A DNA stretch of 64,000 nt, from the NCBI RefSeq assembly GCF_003143775.1, contig NZ_QFRJ01000002.1, forward strand, positions 206,501 through 270,500, in the 5' to 3' direction. The stretch is from Brumimicrobium oceani. Its GTDB lineage: Bacteria > Bacteroidota > Bacteroidia > Flavobacteriales_D > Crocinitomicaceae. Shown one piece after another: positions 16,899-28,336 of the stretch. Under the pieces are notes generated by a model. The model was given only the letters and a program-made list of their open reading frames with translations. It made no database searches and was not told the DNA's origin. Numbering within the stretch: position 1 is the first letter of the stretch; each line of letters starts with the position of its first letter. A program made the position numbers and the translations under genes.

Positions 16899-18800
16899 AT
16901 GTCTGCATTATATTTTTACTTATTTTTTCTTGTATATCCTTACCTCGCAATGTGGTGGAAGAGTTTCCCTAAGGCAGGACACAAGTCTTGGGAAGCCTTA
17001 ATACCTGGATATAATTATGCGATTGCCTCAAAAATTGCAGGTCAACCCGCTTGGTGGGCCTTCTTGATGCTCATTCCGGGAATACACATAGTAATGTGGA
17101 TGGTTTTCAACGTGAGTTTTATTCGCAAACATGGATTTTTCTCACTAGCCGATACATTGCAAGGGATATTTTTCCCTTTCTTAATCATGGCTAAAATTGC
17201 CAATGATGAAACGATTCAACCGGTTTACACCACAGATTGGGAAAAGGAAACCGACATTGAACGCAGAAAAAATGGTGACCACTTAGTCCTTTTTCTAACA
17301 CTCCCGATTATTGGTCACCTAGTGGCTTATGCCTTGAGTTTCTTACAAAAGAAGAAAAAAGGAAGGAAAACAGTGATTAAAGAATGGGGAGACAGTATTT
17401 TGTTTGCATTGGTTGCCGCTAGTGCAATCCGTACTTATGTATTTGAACCTTTCCAAATTCCAACTGGATCTATGGAAAAGACCTTATTGGTGGGAGATTT
17501 TTTAGTGGTAAATAAAATGGCTTATGGTTCAAAAGTTCCCGTTACTCCACTCTCTTTTCCGTTAGTTCATAATACGATTCCTTGGGTCAATATTAAATCC
17601 TATACCACTTTCGAAAAATTAGAATACACCAGACTTCCAGGATGGGCCAACATTGAAAACTATGATGTTGTTGTATTCAATTATCCGTCTGGAGATACTG
17701 CGGTTTACGACCCAAGAATGCCACATGGATTAATGGGACACGATTATCATGGTATTGTAAACAATGAGGCGAGAAGACTTTTTGAAGAGTCCATAGACAA
17801 GAACAAAATTCCAAATAGTGGTGCGCTGCTTCAGAAAAGAAGTCAAGAACTTTCTTCACAGTACCAAGGTGCTGCTTTAGATAGCGTAATGCAATTGGAA
17901 GCTCAAAAATTGGACAGAAATGTACAGAAAATTGTGAATGGCATCTATTCAGAATTCATTGATAATATAAATGTTTGGCGCGATAAAGCACGCTACGAAA
18001 TTGCTGTGAATAAGCGTACTTTTTCTGGTGGAGAAGGTCGAATCATTGACCATTATGGAGTGGTTTATCGTCCGGTAGATAAGAGAGAAAATTACATCAA
18101 GCGTTGTATTGGAATCCCGGGAGATTCACTGCGTATTGAAGATGCTCAAGTGTATGTGAATGGTGAAAAAGCGCCAATTTTCGAATATCAGAACTTACAA
18201 TACCAAGTATCAAATATTTCTTTGCCATCTGCACGGGTAATGAAATCGAAGTATGGTTTAGAGCCCAACAGAGATTATTATAATAACGGCAGCATCATGA
18301 ATTTAACTGCTTCGGAATTATCTGCTCTTCAACAAAGTTATCCAGAAGCTCAGTTTACATTGATGAATCAGAAAAGAAAAGCTGTGGCTGATCAATCTTC
18401 AGCAGAAAAGGTTAATAATTTGAATTACTATCCTAAGTCTTTTAATCACAACAACAATGTTTCAAACTTCGAATCGTTTTGGGTTCCTAAAAAAGGAGAA
18501 ACCATCGAGCTAAATCCACACAACGTTGCATGGTACGAGCGCGTGATCACAGCGTATGAATTGCACACTTTCGAAGAGAAAGATGGGAAATATTACATCG
18601 ACGGAATGGAAGCTACGAACTACACTTTTGAATTGAATTATTATTGGATGATGGGAGACAACCGCTACAATTCTGCAGATTCAAGGGTTTGGGGATTTGT
18701 TCCAGAAGATCACATTGTTGGTCGAGCTTCAATGGTTTGGTACTCTAGCGATCCGAATGGTGGCGTTCGTTGGGAAAGATTATTTACAGGAATAGAATAA
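16899..18800 (+). CDS. lepB: Signal peptidase I fused to an N-terminal DUF5684-like membrane domain
   Basis: 633 residues, much longer than the usual 250-320 of E. coli-type or Bacillus-type enzymes. Residues 1-145 are membrane-spanning ('WEALIPGYNYAIASKIAGQPAWW'), like DUF5684, and are followed by the peptidase membrane anchor. The catalytic Ser191 lies in 'PTGSMEKTLLVGD' and the catalytic Lys401 in 'YIKRCIGIPGDSL'; about 200 residues separate them. The last conserved box is 'GDNRYNSADSRVWG'. The enzyme removes signal peptides from exported proteins. Its stop codon overlaps the start of the next gene (TAATG). Confidence 0.93.
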   Translation: MSALYFYLFFLVYPYLAMWWKSFPKAGHKSWEALIPGYNYAIASKIAGQPAWWAFLMLIPGIHIVMWMVFNVSFIRKHGFFSLADTLQGIFFPFLIMAKIANDETIQPVYTTDWEKETDIERRKNGDHLVLFLTLPIIGHLVAYALSFLQKKKKGRKTVIKEWGDSILFALVAASAIRTYVFEPFQIPTGSMEKTLLVGDFLVVNKMAYGSKVPVTPLSFPLVHNTIPWVNIKSYTTFEKLEYTRLPGWANIENYDVVVFNYPSGDTAVYDPRMPHGLMGHDYHGIVNNEARRLFEESIDKNKIPNSGALLQKRSQELSSQYQGAALDSVMQLEAQKLDRNVQKIVNGIYSEFIDNINVWRDKARYEIAVNKRTFSGGEGRIIDHYGVVYRPVDKRENYIKRCIGIPGDSLRIEDAQVYVNGEKAPIFEYQNLQYQVSNISLPSARVMKSKYGLEPNRDYYNNGSIMNLTASELSALQQSYPEAQFTLMNQKRKAVADQSSAEKVNNLNYYPKSFNHNNNVSNFESFWVPKKGETIELNPHNVAWYERVITAYELHTFEEKDGKYYIDGMEATNYTFELNYYWMMGDNRYNSADSRVWGFVPEDHIVGRASMVWYSSDPNGGVRWERLFTGIE

Positions 18801-19417
18801 TGCTTTACTCAACGAATTATTTTGGAAGTATCCCCTATTTTCAATCCATTGCCAAAAACAGTGAGATGGTCATAGATGTGCATGAACATTATAAAAAGCA
18901 AACCTGGAGAAACCGCACGCAAATACTGGAAAGCAACGGCCCTATGTATTTAAGTGTTCCTGTTATGCGTCCATTGGGAAGTAAATCGCCTGTTAAGGAT
19001 ATTGTAATTTCCCATGACACCAATTGGCGAAAAGACCATTGGAAAGCTATACAAAGCAGTTACCAACATGCGCCCTACTTCTTCTATTACGGATCACAAA
19101 TTAAGGAACTTATTTATCAGGAGGAGGAATCTTTGTCTCAATTTAATTTGAATATTTTAAAACAACTATTGATTTGGTTAGACTTGGAAATTAAAGTTTC
19201 TTTTTCTGAAGATTATATCACTCCAGAAGGCCCAAAAGACTTCAGAATTGCTTTGGATAAAAAACAATTTCATCAAAAACAGGAAAAATACATTCAAGTT
19301 TTTTCTGATAAATATCCATTTTCGCCCAATCTATCGATTATCGATCTTTTAATGAACGAAGGTCCGCTAGCTAGAAATTATATTTTACCCAGAGTTCAGG
19401 TAAAAACCCATGGTTAA
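18800..19417 (+). CDS. WbqC-like family protein
   Basis: 205 residues from the ATG that overlaps the lepB stop codon; a longer in-frame start exists at 18770 but lies inside lepB. The N-terminus 'YFGSIPYFQSIAKNSEMVID' and 'NRTQILESNGPMYLSVPV' are the WbqC signature, followed by 'KDHWKAIQSSYQHAPYFFYY'. WbqC proteins are found in many O-antigen regions and in this conserved Bacteroidota operon, but no enzymatic activity is established. It is the last gene of the parA operon; a hairpin terminator follows at 19586. Confidence 0.9.
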   Translation: MLYSTNYFGSIPYFQSIAKNSEMVIDVHEHYKKQTWRNRTQILESNGPMYLSVPVMRPLGSKSPVKDIVISHDTNWRKDHWKAIQSSYQHAPYFFYYGSQIKELIYQEEESLSQFNLNILKQLLIWLDLEIKVSFSEDYITPEGPKDFRIALDKKQFHQKQEKYIQVFSDKYPFSPNLSIIDLLMNEGPLARNYILPRVQVKTHG

Positions 19418-19585
19418 TCCCTTAATAAACAATTGTCTAAAATTATTCGTCTAACTATTTCTTTGTTCATCTAAGCTATTTACCGATTAGTCGAAAAGTT
19501 GTTTTTTTTGCTCCAAAAAACATTGTCAATGAATTATATCTACGTACCTTTATAATGATTTAGGTGGTTAGGTTAGGTTGATTAG

Positions 19586-19626
19586 CAAGAGGGAAAGGAC
19601 GCCTGTCCATTCCCTCTTGTATTTTT
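19586..19626 (+). terminator. Intrinsic terminator after the parA-wbqC operon
   Basis: A 15-bp stem with one mismatch: CAAGAGGGAAAGGAC (19586-19600), loop GCCT, GTCCATTCCCTCTTG (19605-19619), then TATTTTTAT. This is a clear rightward intrinsic terminator about 170 bases after the last operon gene. The rest of the 19418-19717 gap shows nothing else. Confidence 0.85.
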
Positions 19627-19717
19627 ATATAACTTTGTTAGCTAAAAAAGTCGACTGCGTCAAGTATTGAAATACACCATCTATCAGCCCACGAATTTTC
19701 TGTAAGACCAAGTTTTT

Positions 19718-20290
19718 TTACTGTAAAATAGAATTCACTCTTCCCGTTAATTCAGGTAAAACTTCTGAAGGAAACCATCTGTTTTTCGCTTGCCAAATAT
19801 TGTTTCTTGGTGAAGGGTGTGGCAGAACGAAGAATTTCGGAAGGTATTCGTGGTAGTATTCCACAGTTTCAGTTAATGTTCTTTTGGCTTGCTTTCCCAA
19901 ATAGTACTTTTGGGCATATTGACCAATGAGTATTGTCAATTTCACATCATTCATTTCTTCATGAAGCTGTGGGTGCCACAAAGGAGCACATTCCTTTCGC
20001 GGAGGTAAATCGCCAGACTTTCCTGTTCCGGGATAACAAAATCCCATTCCTACGATGGCAAAGTTATCTGGATTATAAAAAGTTTCTTTATCTACCCCAA
20101 GCCAATCTCTCAAATTATCCCCACTTTTATCATTCCATGGAATATTTGAATCGTGAACTTTTCTTCCCGGAGCTTGCCCAATAATCACAATTTTACTTTT
20201 CTCACTGGCTGAAATAATTGGATTACAGCCATGAGGAAAGTGCTCTTCGCAGACCTTACAATTTCTTATTTCATTTAATAAGTTTTCCAT
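19718..20290 (-). CDS. Uracil-DNA glycosylase family protein
   Basis: 190 residues. 'CKVCEEHFPHGCNPII' near the N-terminus has cysteines that could bind a cluster or metal. 'KIVIIGQAPGRKVHDSNIPWNDKSGDNLRDWLG' is the family's first active-site block (GQAPGxxxHxxxxPW). 'FVLPHPSPRNNIWQAKNRWF' is the C-terminal H-P-S-P-R-N block. These match the UdgX/UDG-like group related to the single-strand and mismatch-specific enzymes. It should remove uracil from DNA, but the exact subfamily is not certain. Transcribed alone; tandem repeats lie beyond its start. Confidence 0.85.
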   Translation of the reverse strand: MENLLNEIRNCKVCEEHFPHGCNPIISASEKSKIVIIGQAPGRKVHDSNIPWNDKSGDNLRDWLGVDKETFYNPDNFAIVGMGFCYPGTGKSGDLPPRKECAPLWHPQLHEEMNDVKLTILIGQYAQKYYLGKQAKRTLTETVEYYHEYLPKFFVLPHPSPRNNIWQAKNRWFPSEVLPELTGRVNSILQ

Positions 20291-20405
20291 AGGCTAATAT
20301 AAAATAAGAAATTCACATTAGGATTTTATTTGTAAATGATGTGTTGATTGTTGTCTAATTTTTAACGACAGAAACAGGTTTAACCTTCACCAACAGTATA
20401 AAAAT

Positions 20406-20650
20406 CTCGGCACCTTAGGCAAGCTCAGTCGCCGCAGGGTATCCCGTTGACTGTGCTCGTCGAAGGCAACACTCCCAAAAGCAATCACCAAAAAACTCGG
20501 CACCTTAGGCAAGCTCAGTCGCGAAGAGTATCCCGTTGACTGAGCCCGTCGAAGGCAACACTCCCCAAAGAAATCCCAAAAATCTCGGCACCTTAGGCAA
20601 GCTCAGTCACCGAAGAGTATCCCGTTGACTGAGCTCGTCGAAGGCAACAA
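20406..20650. repeat. Three-unit tandem array of the AAGCTCAGTC element
   Basis: Units start at 20406, 20496 and 20584 (spacing 90 and 88). Each holds CTCGGCACCTTAGGCAAGCT, CAGTC(A/G)CCG, GTATCCCGTTGACTG and GTCGAAGGCAACA. The CAGTC...GACTG pair can fold as a small hairpin. The same element recurs at 31681-32045, 33284-33385 and 34724-34780, so this is one site of a dispersed family. Together with the flanks it fills the 20291-20737 gap. Confidence 0.85.
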
Positions 20651-20681
20651 AGAATCGAAGGAAGTACTTCTTTCAACACAT

Positions 20682-20714
20682 AAAAAAGCCCATCAGAAAC
20701 AAGTCCTGATGGGC
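20682..20714 (-). terminator. Intrinsic terminator after tmm
   Basis: Read on the minus strand, GCCCATCAG (20714-20706), a 9-base loop, CTGATGGGC (20696-20688) and then TTTTTTA form an intrinsic terminator 24 bases beyond the tmm stop codon. Confidence 0.85.
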
Positions 20715-20737
20715 GAAATATTAAACCTTTTCAGTAA

Positions 20738-22347
<1,610 letters not shown>

Positions 22348-22926
22348 CTAATTCTTACGCTTAGAACCGCTGATAATGTTAGCTATGAGACCTTTTTGAC
22401 TCGTAAATTCTGCGTACATAACGCCGCCAATGTGAAGAACAATAAAGGGAATTAAATAATAGAGTGATTGCACATGAATGGCTTCCATATCTTTTTTATA
22501 ATCCTTTGGTCCTAACTCAATAATCAATCCGGTTACTAAAGAAATCATCACACAAACATAGAAGAGAATATAGGTCCACCTTTGGAATTTCTCCTTTTTA
22601 GTCAATAACTTTTGAGCTGGATTCTGAAATTTCATAAATCCAAGAATTGGAATGGTAAAGCGGATAAAAAACAAGCCAGTAAGCACATAGCCGATGTAAA
22701 TATGCCAATTCCACATTGGTTTTCTGATTTGTTTGGCTAAAACAATTAATTCTTCCTGCGTTAAATTTTGATTGGTATTATTCAAAAATTCTCCGATAAT
22801 TTCCGCCATGTTGTATTTGTTCATCCAAGTAAGGCGAAGGAAAATAGTGATTAAAAGAAAAGTAAATGAAACAGCGATTGCCCAATGTAGTATCCTAAAT
22901 ATGCGTGTGTAGTTTTTAGTTTCCAT
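22348..22926 (-). CDS. Cytochrome b561-type membrane protein
   Basis: 192 residues with four hydrophobic helices (about 14-33, 72-97, 117-137, 155-173). Histidines at 14 ('RILHWAIAVSF'), 75 ('WNWHIYIGY'), 151 and 165 sit at helix ends and fit two-haem or one-haem ligation in cytochrome b/b6 domain proteins. Such proteins pass electrons between quinones and periplasmic or cytosolic partners in the cytoplasmic membrane. Its place just upstream of tmm in the same direction is suggestive, but FMO enzymes need no cytochrome, so a functional link is not inferred. Confidence 0.82.
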   Translation of the reverse strand: METKNYTRIFRILHWAIAVSFTFLLITIFLRLTWMNKYNMAEIIGEFLNNTNQNLTQEELIVLAKQIRKPMWNWHIYIGYVLTGLFFIRFTIPILGFMKFQNPAQKLLTKKEKFQRWTYILFYVCVMISLVTGLIIELGPKDYKKDMEAIHVQSLYYLIPFIVLHIGGVMYAEFTSQKGLIANIISGSKRKN

Positions 22927-23040
22927 TGCTTTATTTTTAATTATAAAAGTAATTTATTTGAGCTAAAGTGGATGGCCAATAAAGCGAAGAATGAGTATAA
23001 ATAATGGAACTGAGTAATGATTAATTATTAGCGGGGATGC

Positions 23041-23104
23041 GCTGTAATGGAACGCGGATGACGCGGATGATGCGGATTGACGAACGCGGATTTACACGGA
23101 TTTA
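23041..23104. repeat. Dispersed GCGGATGACGCGGAT element
   Basis: The stretch GTAATGGAACGCGGATGACG continues into further CGGAT units and ends GCGGATTTACACGGATTT. It is nearly the same as 30049-30100 and shorter relatives lie near 7625, 7980 and 25735. It fills part of the 22927-23173 gap between two minus-strand genes. It is non-coding, and no transposase is linked to it. Confidence 0.75.
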
Positions 23105-23173
23105 TTTTGTTGGGAGAAAACAAAACACAAACAATTGATAACAAAAAAAGTTACCAAGTACCCAAACTCTGTT

Positions 23174-23848
23174 TCAATAAGCAATCTCAATTTTATCGCC
23201 TAAAAACTTTGGTTCTACGCCAAATAAAACATCTAAAACGGCTTTGCTTCTGGCAAAATATTCTCTTATTTGAGTTTTAAACCCATAGTTTTTTGAAACA
23301 TCTTGGGCGTTATAAGCAATGGCTTCAATTCCATATTGTTCAGCCAAATAAATAGCCCTTTCGTTGTGGAACTTTTGAGAAATTATGGTGATTTTCTGCT
23401 GACCAAAAACCTTAGAAGCGCGAATAACAGAATCTAAAGTTCTAAATCCAGCATAGTCCAAGAATATTTTTTTAGCTGGTATTCCACGCTTAATCAACTC
23501 TGCTTTGAACGCCTCTGGTTCGTTGTAATATTGAGTACTGTTGTCTCCGCTGACTAATATGAATTCAATTTTCCCACTATTGTATAAGCGAACCGCAGCA
23601 TCTATACGGTATTTGAAATACAAATTTATTCCACCAGCAGCTCTATACTTCGAAGTACCCAAAAGAAGTCCAACCTTATTAGCTTCCAGTTTTTCTAACT
23701 TAAATGAAGTTTTCTCTTTAGCGGTGTTGATGATTAACAAATTAGAAAAATAGGCAAAAAGAAAAGGAAGGATCAAAAAGATCAGAAATGAAAACAGGAG
23801 CTTTTTAAATCTCCCCACTTTTTTGAAATTTAGAAAGCTTATTCTCAA
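23174..23848 (-). CDS. SanA/YdcF-like envelope protein (DUF218)
   Basis: 224 residues. One N-terminal membrane helix (about 17-37) follows a basic start, giving an N-in anchor with the domain outside. 'VGLLLGTSKYRAAGGINLYFKYRIDAAVRLYNSGKIEFILVSGDN' is the DUF218 signature, with 'NEPEAFKAELIKRGIPAKKIFLDYAGFRTLDSV' and 'ITIISQKFHNERAIYLAE' following. The closest match is SanA, implicated in envelope barrier function and vancomycin tolerance at high temperature in enteric bacteria. Catalytic chemistry is unknown. Single gene. Confidence 0.85.
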   Translation of the reverse strand: MRISFLNFKKVGRFKKLLFSFLIFLILPFLFAYFSNLLIINTAKEKTSFKLEKLEANKVGLLLGTSKYRAAGGINLYFKYRIDAAVRLYNSGKIEFILVSGDNSTQYYNEPEAFKAELIKRGIPAKKIFLDYAGFRTLDSVIRASKVFGQQKITIISQKFHNERAIYLAEQYGIEAIAYNAQDVSKNYGFKTQIREYFARSKAVLDVLFGVEPKFLGDKIEIAY

Positions 23849-24056
23849 TGTATATTCTTATTTCAATGCTAAAGATAAATGAATTTTATGCCTACCCGAT
23901 AATTTACCTGTAAATATCTCTAAGCAAATAGGTGATTAAGCGGTAAACTGACAAGATCCTTCGAAAATTTCTATTTCCAAGCAGTTGAAAAAAGATTTGC
24001 ACATCAAGGTGACATTGGGCCAGTGCCATATTTCAAGCGACAGGAGAAAAAAGCGA

Positions 24057-25523
24057 TTACAACACCGTTTCCTTCATGCCCTCCAGAATAAAAAACCAAG
24101 CATAACGCCACATAGATCGTGTTGGATCTCGTTTGAAGTCTCGCACTTCACTGTTTTTTTCTATTGGTGGATTGAGGAGCTTACTTGCAACAAATGAAAC
24201 CACTTTTCGGCGCTTATTTTCTTTATCAAAAACATCCACAGCGATATCCTGCGATCTAATCATAAATGTTCCATTCGCATCTCCTCTAGAGTCCATGTGA
24301 GATTTTAATTCATTAATTTTTCCGCTCAACTCCACATTTATTGCAGGCTTCAACATGCTGTTAAGTGCGCTTGTTTCGACATTTGTAGCATGCGCATCCA
24401 AAATAAAAGTCTCCACATTTTCGAATTGATTATAAGAGAGGTCTACGTTAACCAAAGACCCTGGACTTACTGAAAAACTTCCTTTTAAAATTGCATTTTG
24501 ATCTCTTTCCGTAATGTTATGAATATGCGTTAAGCGGGCCTTGACATCATTCAAATCAATAACGCTGACTTTTCCGTCCTCCCCTTTCATCGCATAGCTA
24601 ATTCTTGAATTTTGCGTTTCAAGCGCATTTCCATCAATTAAAAAATCCAATTTCTGCACCATTTGTCCGTAAGTAGGTTTATGTGGTGTGTATTCAGGAA
24701 TCGTTTTATCTCGGTAAACCTCCAGCTCAAAAGAATCGATTAAAACCTCATTCAATGAAATTTTCACCAGTTTATTCTTGTCGATTTCAAAATCCACACT
24801 GTCCAGCACCACCTTATGGGCCACCAAATCTACATGCGATTTTTGTTCTGGAATATAATTGATGTAATCTTCCTTCGAATAGCGGGTAAATACCTTAAAA
24901 GTGTCTATCTCAAATTGATGATTTTCATATTTCAAATGGTCAAATGAAATGTCTTGTAAAACACCTGCTTTTTGTTTGAAATATTGCACATTCAACCGCT
25001 CTAACTGCTCAAATTTCAAATCTTTTATATCTCCTAAATTCGCTTGTAAATCAGCTCCTAAAACCCTTGTCAATGTATCCACCTGACCTTCGGCGTTTTT
25101 CTCCATGGCATAAAAATCTAGTCCTTCAATTTGCACTTTTCTTAATGCGAATGGTCTTTGGATTTTCTTTTTATCGTCATTCTTTAAAGAATCAGATTGG
25201 GTTGAATCTGCTTCTATTTTATAATGATTCAGCTGAACATTTTTCGCAAAAGACTGTCGGATGAGAATTGTATCGGAGGAAATGATTTTCATTATTCCCA
25301 CTTTTAAACTCACTTCTTCTGCTTCCACTTCAAGGATTTCATTTTTAAATTTCAGGTCTTTTAAAATAAAATCTCCCCCGAAACTCATTTTAAATTCAGA
25401 ATAACTGACTTTATCTTGTTTCTCTAATTGTTTTCCTATATAAAATTCAAGTGCAAAAATCGCTGATACATATAGTATTGCAAGAATAGCAGAAGAGATA
25501 AGTGTTATTTTTAATGCTTTCAT
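24057..25523 (-). CDS. AsmA-like / DUF748-like envelope protein
   Basis: 488 residues. One N-terminal membrane helix (residues 6-27) is followed by a long periplasmic region of alternating short strands ('[15 protein letters not shown]', '[22 protein letters not shown]', '[12 protein letters not shown]'). This is the repeat-beta-groove pattern of AsmA/TamB/DUF748 proteins, which are linked to lipid transport and outer-membrane assembly. I find no catalytic motif. The C-terminus '[17 protein letters not shown]' is amphipathic. Family assignment is by character rather than by a firm signature. Confidence 0.65.
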   Translation of the reverse strand: MKALKITLISSAILAILYVSAIFALEFYIGKQLEKQDKVSYSEFKMSFGGDFILKDLKFKNEILEVEAEEVSLKVGIMKIISSDTILIRQSFAKNVQLNHYKIEADSTQSDSLKNDDKKKIQRPFALRKVQIEGLDFYAMEKNAEGQVDTLTRVLGADLQANLGDIKDLKFEQLERLNVQYFKQKAGVLQDISFDHLKYENHQFEIDTFKVFTRYSKEDYINYIPEQKSHVDLVAHKVVLDSVDFEIDKNKLVKISLNEVLIDSFELEVYRDKTIPEYTPHKPTYGQMVQKLDFLIDGNALETQNSRISYAMKGEDGKVSVIDLNDVKARLTHIHNITERDQNAILKGSFSVSPGSLVNVDLSYNQFENVETFILDAHATNVETSALNSMLKPAINVELSGKINELKSHMDSRGDANGTFMIRSQDIAVDVFDKENKRRKVVSFVASKLLNPPIEKNSEVRDFKRDPTRSMWRYAWFFILEGMKETVL

Positions 25524-25944
25524 TCATGGATTTTGAGAGATAAAGATAGGGTTTTAATTATTATTGCTTTAATATTAATTGTTAACGTGTTATGAAAATA
25601 ATTACGAATCGTTGAATTACGAACGGCTTTAGCCCTCAACGAAGTTAATTACGAATGTGGGAATTACGAATTTTTAGAAAATATCAATTAGATTTCTGTT
25701 CACAACTCCCACTCATTACTGGGTTTGTGCTGTAGTGGGACGCGGATGGAGGAACGATTACTCCCTTTGGTCATGAGATCGCTTCGCTAAGTTTGCAAAT
25801 CGTTCGAAAACATTGTTAATGTGTTATGAAAATAATTACGAATCATTGAATTATCGAATCATTGAATTTTTGAATCGTTGAATCACGAATATTAAAATGG
25901 TTATCGATCACAGGAAAAAATTATATTTAGGGTTTTCAAAATCG
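25524..25944. other. Intergenic region with duplicated AATTACGAAT-rich segments
   Basis: The segment GTTAA(C/T)GTGTTATGAAAATA followed by ATTACGAATC occurs at about 25581 and again at about 25816. Between them is a GGGACGCGGATGG fragment (near 25738) related to the dispersed GCGGATGACG family. The run of 'TGAATCATTGAATTTTTGAAT' type steps at 25840-25890 is a simple-sequence-like tail just before truC. No terminator was recognised for the AsmA-like gene's divergent partner. Confidence 0.55.
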
Positions 25945-26640
25945 ATGGAATTGGAATTAGAGATTGTTTACGAAGATGAATACATTCTTGCGATTAATAA
26001 AGCTGCGGGATTATTGGTTCATCGTACGAAATTAGCGCGTGATGCGAAAGAGTTTGCTTTGCAGATTTTAAGAGATCAAGTGGGATATCAGGTCACTCCT
26101 ATTCACCGATTGGACAGGAAAACTTCGGGTGTTTTATTGTTTGCTAAGCAACAGGAGTTCGTACATCCATTTCAGTTGGCTTTGCAAGATGACAACACAC
26201 AGAAAAGGTATTTAGCGATTGTTCGGGGCTATTTTCCTGATGAAATCACTGTCGATTATCCTTTAATTAATGACAGTGGAAAAACGCAAGAGGCGCTTAC
26301 GCAATTTCGTTTAATTCAGCGGACTGAGGTTCCTTTGCCTTTCGGGAAATTCGAAACTTCGCGCTATTCTTTAATTGAGGCTTTTCCGAGGACGGGAAGA
26401 ATGCATCAAATTAGAAAACACTTGAATCATTTACGTCACCCAATCATTGGAGATCGGCCGCATGGTTGTAATAAACAGAATGCGCTTTTCTTAAAGGAAT
26501 TTGGTTTGGAGAAAATGTTGCTGCACGCGGAGAGCTTGAGGATTTGGCATCCATTTTTGGAGAAGGAGTTGGTAATCAAGGCCGGGTTGTCAGCACATTT
26601 TTTGGAGATGAATGAACAACTGGGATTGGTTGAGTTCTAA
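25945..26640 (+). CDS. truC: tRNA pseudouridine(65) synthase TruC-like (RluA family)
   Basis: 231 residues from the ATG at 25945 (MELELEIVYEDEYILAINK); an in-frame ATG at 25897 would add 16 residues not typical of the family. The catalytic motif HRLDRKTSG contains Asp57. 'AINKAAGLLVHR' starts the core, and 'PRTGRMHQIRKHLNHLRHPIIGD' is the conserved C-terminal block. There is no S4 domain, which agrees with TruC rather than RluC/D. It converts uridine 65 of tRNA-Asp to pseudouridine in E. coli. It is transcribed alone from a repeat-rich upstream region. Confidence 0.88.
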   Translation: MELELEIVYEDEYILAINKAAGLLVHRTKLARDAKEFALQILRDQVGYQVTPIHRLDRKTSGVLLFAKQQEFVHPFQLALQDDNTQKRYLAIVRGYFPDEITVDYPLINDSGKTQEALTQFRLIQRTEVPLPFGKFETSRYSLIEAFPRTGRMHQIRKHLNHLRHPIIGDRPHGCNKQNALFLKEFGLEKMLLHAESLRIWHPFLEKELVIKAGLSAHFLEMNEQLGLVEF

Positions 26641-26927
26641 GGGCGAAGGTATGGAGGAAAGAAGAGTTACACGGAGCGCTGCACTGAGCTTGCCAAATGT
26701 GATGCGCGGTGGGGCAGAGATTCGCAGAGAGGGTGAAATTGGGAGAGGGTTGACGCTAGGGGCACGGAGAAGGCACAAAGGGAACAGAGGAAAAGAGGTT
26801 TGATAGAAGCGCTTGTGGCACTTTTGTTTCACGGAGCTCTTAATGATAAAGGAGAGTTTTGAGTATTAAAGCAAAATGCAAATTGATTTCGCCTCAAGCC
26901 TCAAGACTCTCCCTCAATACTTGGGTA
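26641..26927. other. Convergent gap with degenerate CGGAG-repeat fragment
   Basis: Bases 26650-26815 hold a decayed relative of the 122-bp array (AAGAAGAGTTACACGGAG, AGATTCGCAGAGAGG, ACGGAGAAGGCACAAAGG). GGAGAGTTTTGA (26851-26862) and TCAAGACTCTCC (26901-26912) are inverted and may form a weak hairpin between the two convergent genes. No coding potential was recognised. Confidence 0.55.
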
Positions 26928-28175
26928 TTAAACGGCGTTTAATGCTTGCTCTACATCTGAAATAATATCGTCAGCGTCCTCTACTCCTATTGAAACGCGG
27001 ACTAAATTTGCGGTTACGCCCATGCGCTCTCTTGCTTTTGGCTCTATGGCGCAGTGGGTCATTGTTTGTGGATGTTGTGCTAAACTTTCTGTGCTTCCTA
27101 AACTTACGGCCAATTGAATTAAATTCAAACTGTTTAAGAATTTAAATGCTTCTTTCTCTCCGCCTTTGATATTGAAAGAAATCATTGCGCCTGGGGCGTT
27201 GTATTGACGTTTATAGAGTTCGTAGTTCGGTGAATTTTCGTCTATTAATCCTAAATAATGTACTTTTTCAACTTTATCGTGTGTATTCAAGAAATTCGCT
27301 ACTTTTTGTGCATTTCTCGATTGCTTTTCCATTCTTATTTTCAAGGTTTCTAAACTTCTCAGCATTAACCAAGCGGTGTGCGGACTCACCATATTTCCTA
27401 AGAATGTTCTTAATGTTTTTACACGTAACATCAATTCAGCATTCCCCATTACGGCTCCTGCAATTAAATCACTGTGTCCACCGATGAATTTCGTAGCGGA
27501 ATAAACCACTAAGTCAGCGCCAATTTCTAATGGTTTTGACCAAACTGGACCCATATAGGTATTGTCGACACAAACGTAAGTTTTTCCTTCGCCGTTTTTG
27601 TGATTCGCTGCGATGCGGTTACACATTTCTATGTCGATCATAGAATTGGTTGGATTGGCTGGTGTTTCAATGTAAATCAATCCCAATCGGTCTGCTTTTC
27701 CTGTTGCTTTAACGATTGCTTCGATTTCTTCTTCTGAATCTTCGGCATGAAACGCAACTGCATCTACTCCAATTTTCGGTAAGAAATCATGAATAAAGTG
27801 ATCTGTTCCTCCATAAGTTGGCGAACTATATAAAAGTAAATCGCCTGGTTTTAAGAATTCTAATAAAACTGTGCTAATGGCCGACATTCCACTTTCGAAA
27901 ACTGCACTATCGTCGGCTTTATCCCACAATGACAAGCGGTTTTCTAATATTTCTAGGTTTGGATTATTGATTCTACTGTAAATCAACCCCAATTCTTCGT
28001 CCTGCTCTTTTTGACGTAAACCATATGCCAATTCAAAAAAGGCCTTCCCCTCCTCTGCTGTTTTAAATACAAATGTTGAGGTTTGGAATATTGGACATTT
28101 GATGGAGCCTTCTGATAATTCTGGTTTGTATCCGTGGCTCATCATTAAACTTTCTGGCTTGAAATTCTTTTTCAT
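26928..28175 (-). CDS. Cystathionine gamma-synthase / methionine gamma-lyase family PLP enzyme
   Basis: 415 residues of the Cys/Met-metabolism PLP family. 'SHGYKPELSEGSIKCPIFQTSTFVF' opens the protein, 'YSRINNPNLEILENRL' and 'ESGMSAISTVLLEF' follow, 'IYIETPANPTN' and 'VDNTYMGPVW' bind PLP, and the Schiff-base lysine is K229 in 'YSATKFIGGHSD'. 'SLGSTESLAQHPQTMTH' is the substrate-carboxylate block. Members split between cystathionine gamma-synthase, methionine gamma-lyase and O-acetylhomoserine sulfhydrylase, which cannot be told apart by eye. The divergent Lrp gene at 29492 suggests amino-acid-responsive control, though a 1.3-kb repeat region lies between them. Confidence 0.88.
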   Translation of the reverse strand: MKKNFKPESLMMSHGYKPELSEGSIKCPIFQTSTFVFKTAEEGKAFFELAYGLRQKEQDEELGLIYSRINNPNLEILENRLSLWDKADDSAVFESGMSAISTVLLEFLKPGDLLLYSSPTYGGTDHFIHDFLPKIGVDAVAFHAEDSEEEIEAIVKATGKADRLGLIYIETPANPTNSMIDIEMCNRIAANHKNGEGKTYVCVDNTYMGPVWSKPLEIGADLVVYSATKFIGGHSDLIAGAVMGNAELMLRVKTLRTFLGNMVSPHTAWLMLRSLETLKIRMEKQSRNAQKVANFLNTHDKVEKVHYLGLIDENSPNYELYKRQYNAPGAMISFNIKGGEKEAFKFLNSLNLIQLAVSLGSTESLAQHPQTMTHCAIEPKARERMGVTANLVRVSIGVEDADDIISDVEQALNAV

Positions 28176-28336
28176 TACATTGATTTTTGTTCTTCACAAA
28201 GTTAAGGTATTGATGTTATATTTCTATATTTATGAAATAATAAGGAAAATGTTCTTTAAAATTTCAGAATAAGTTGTTTTTGTTCTTTTTTGGCTGGTGG
28301 AATGTTGGGGAAAAGGGATGATTTTCTGTTTTTGGA

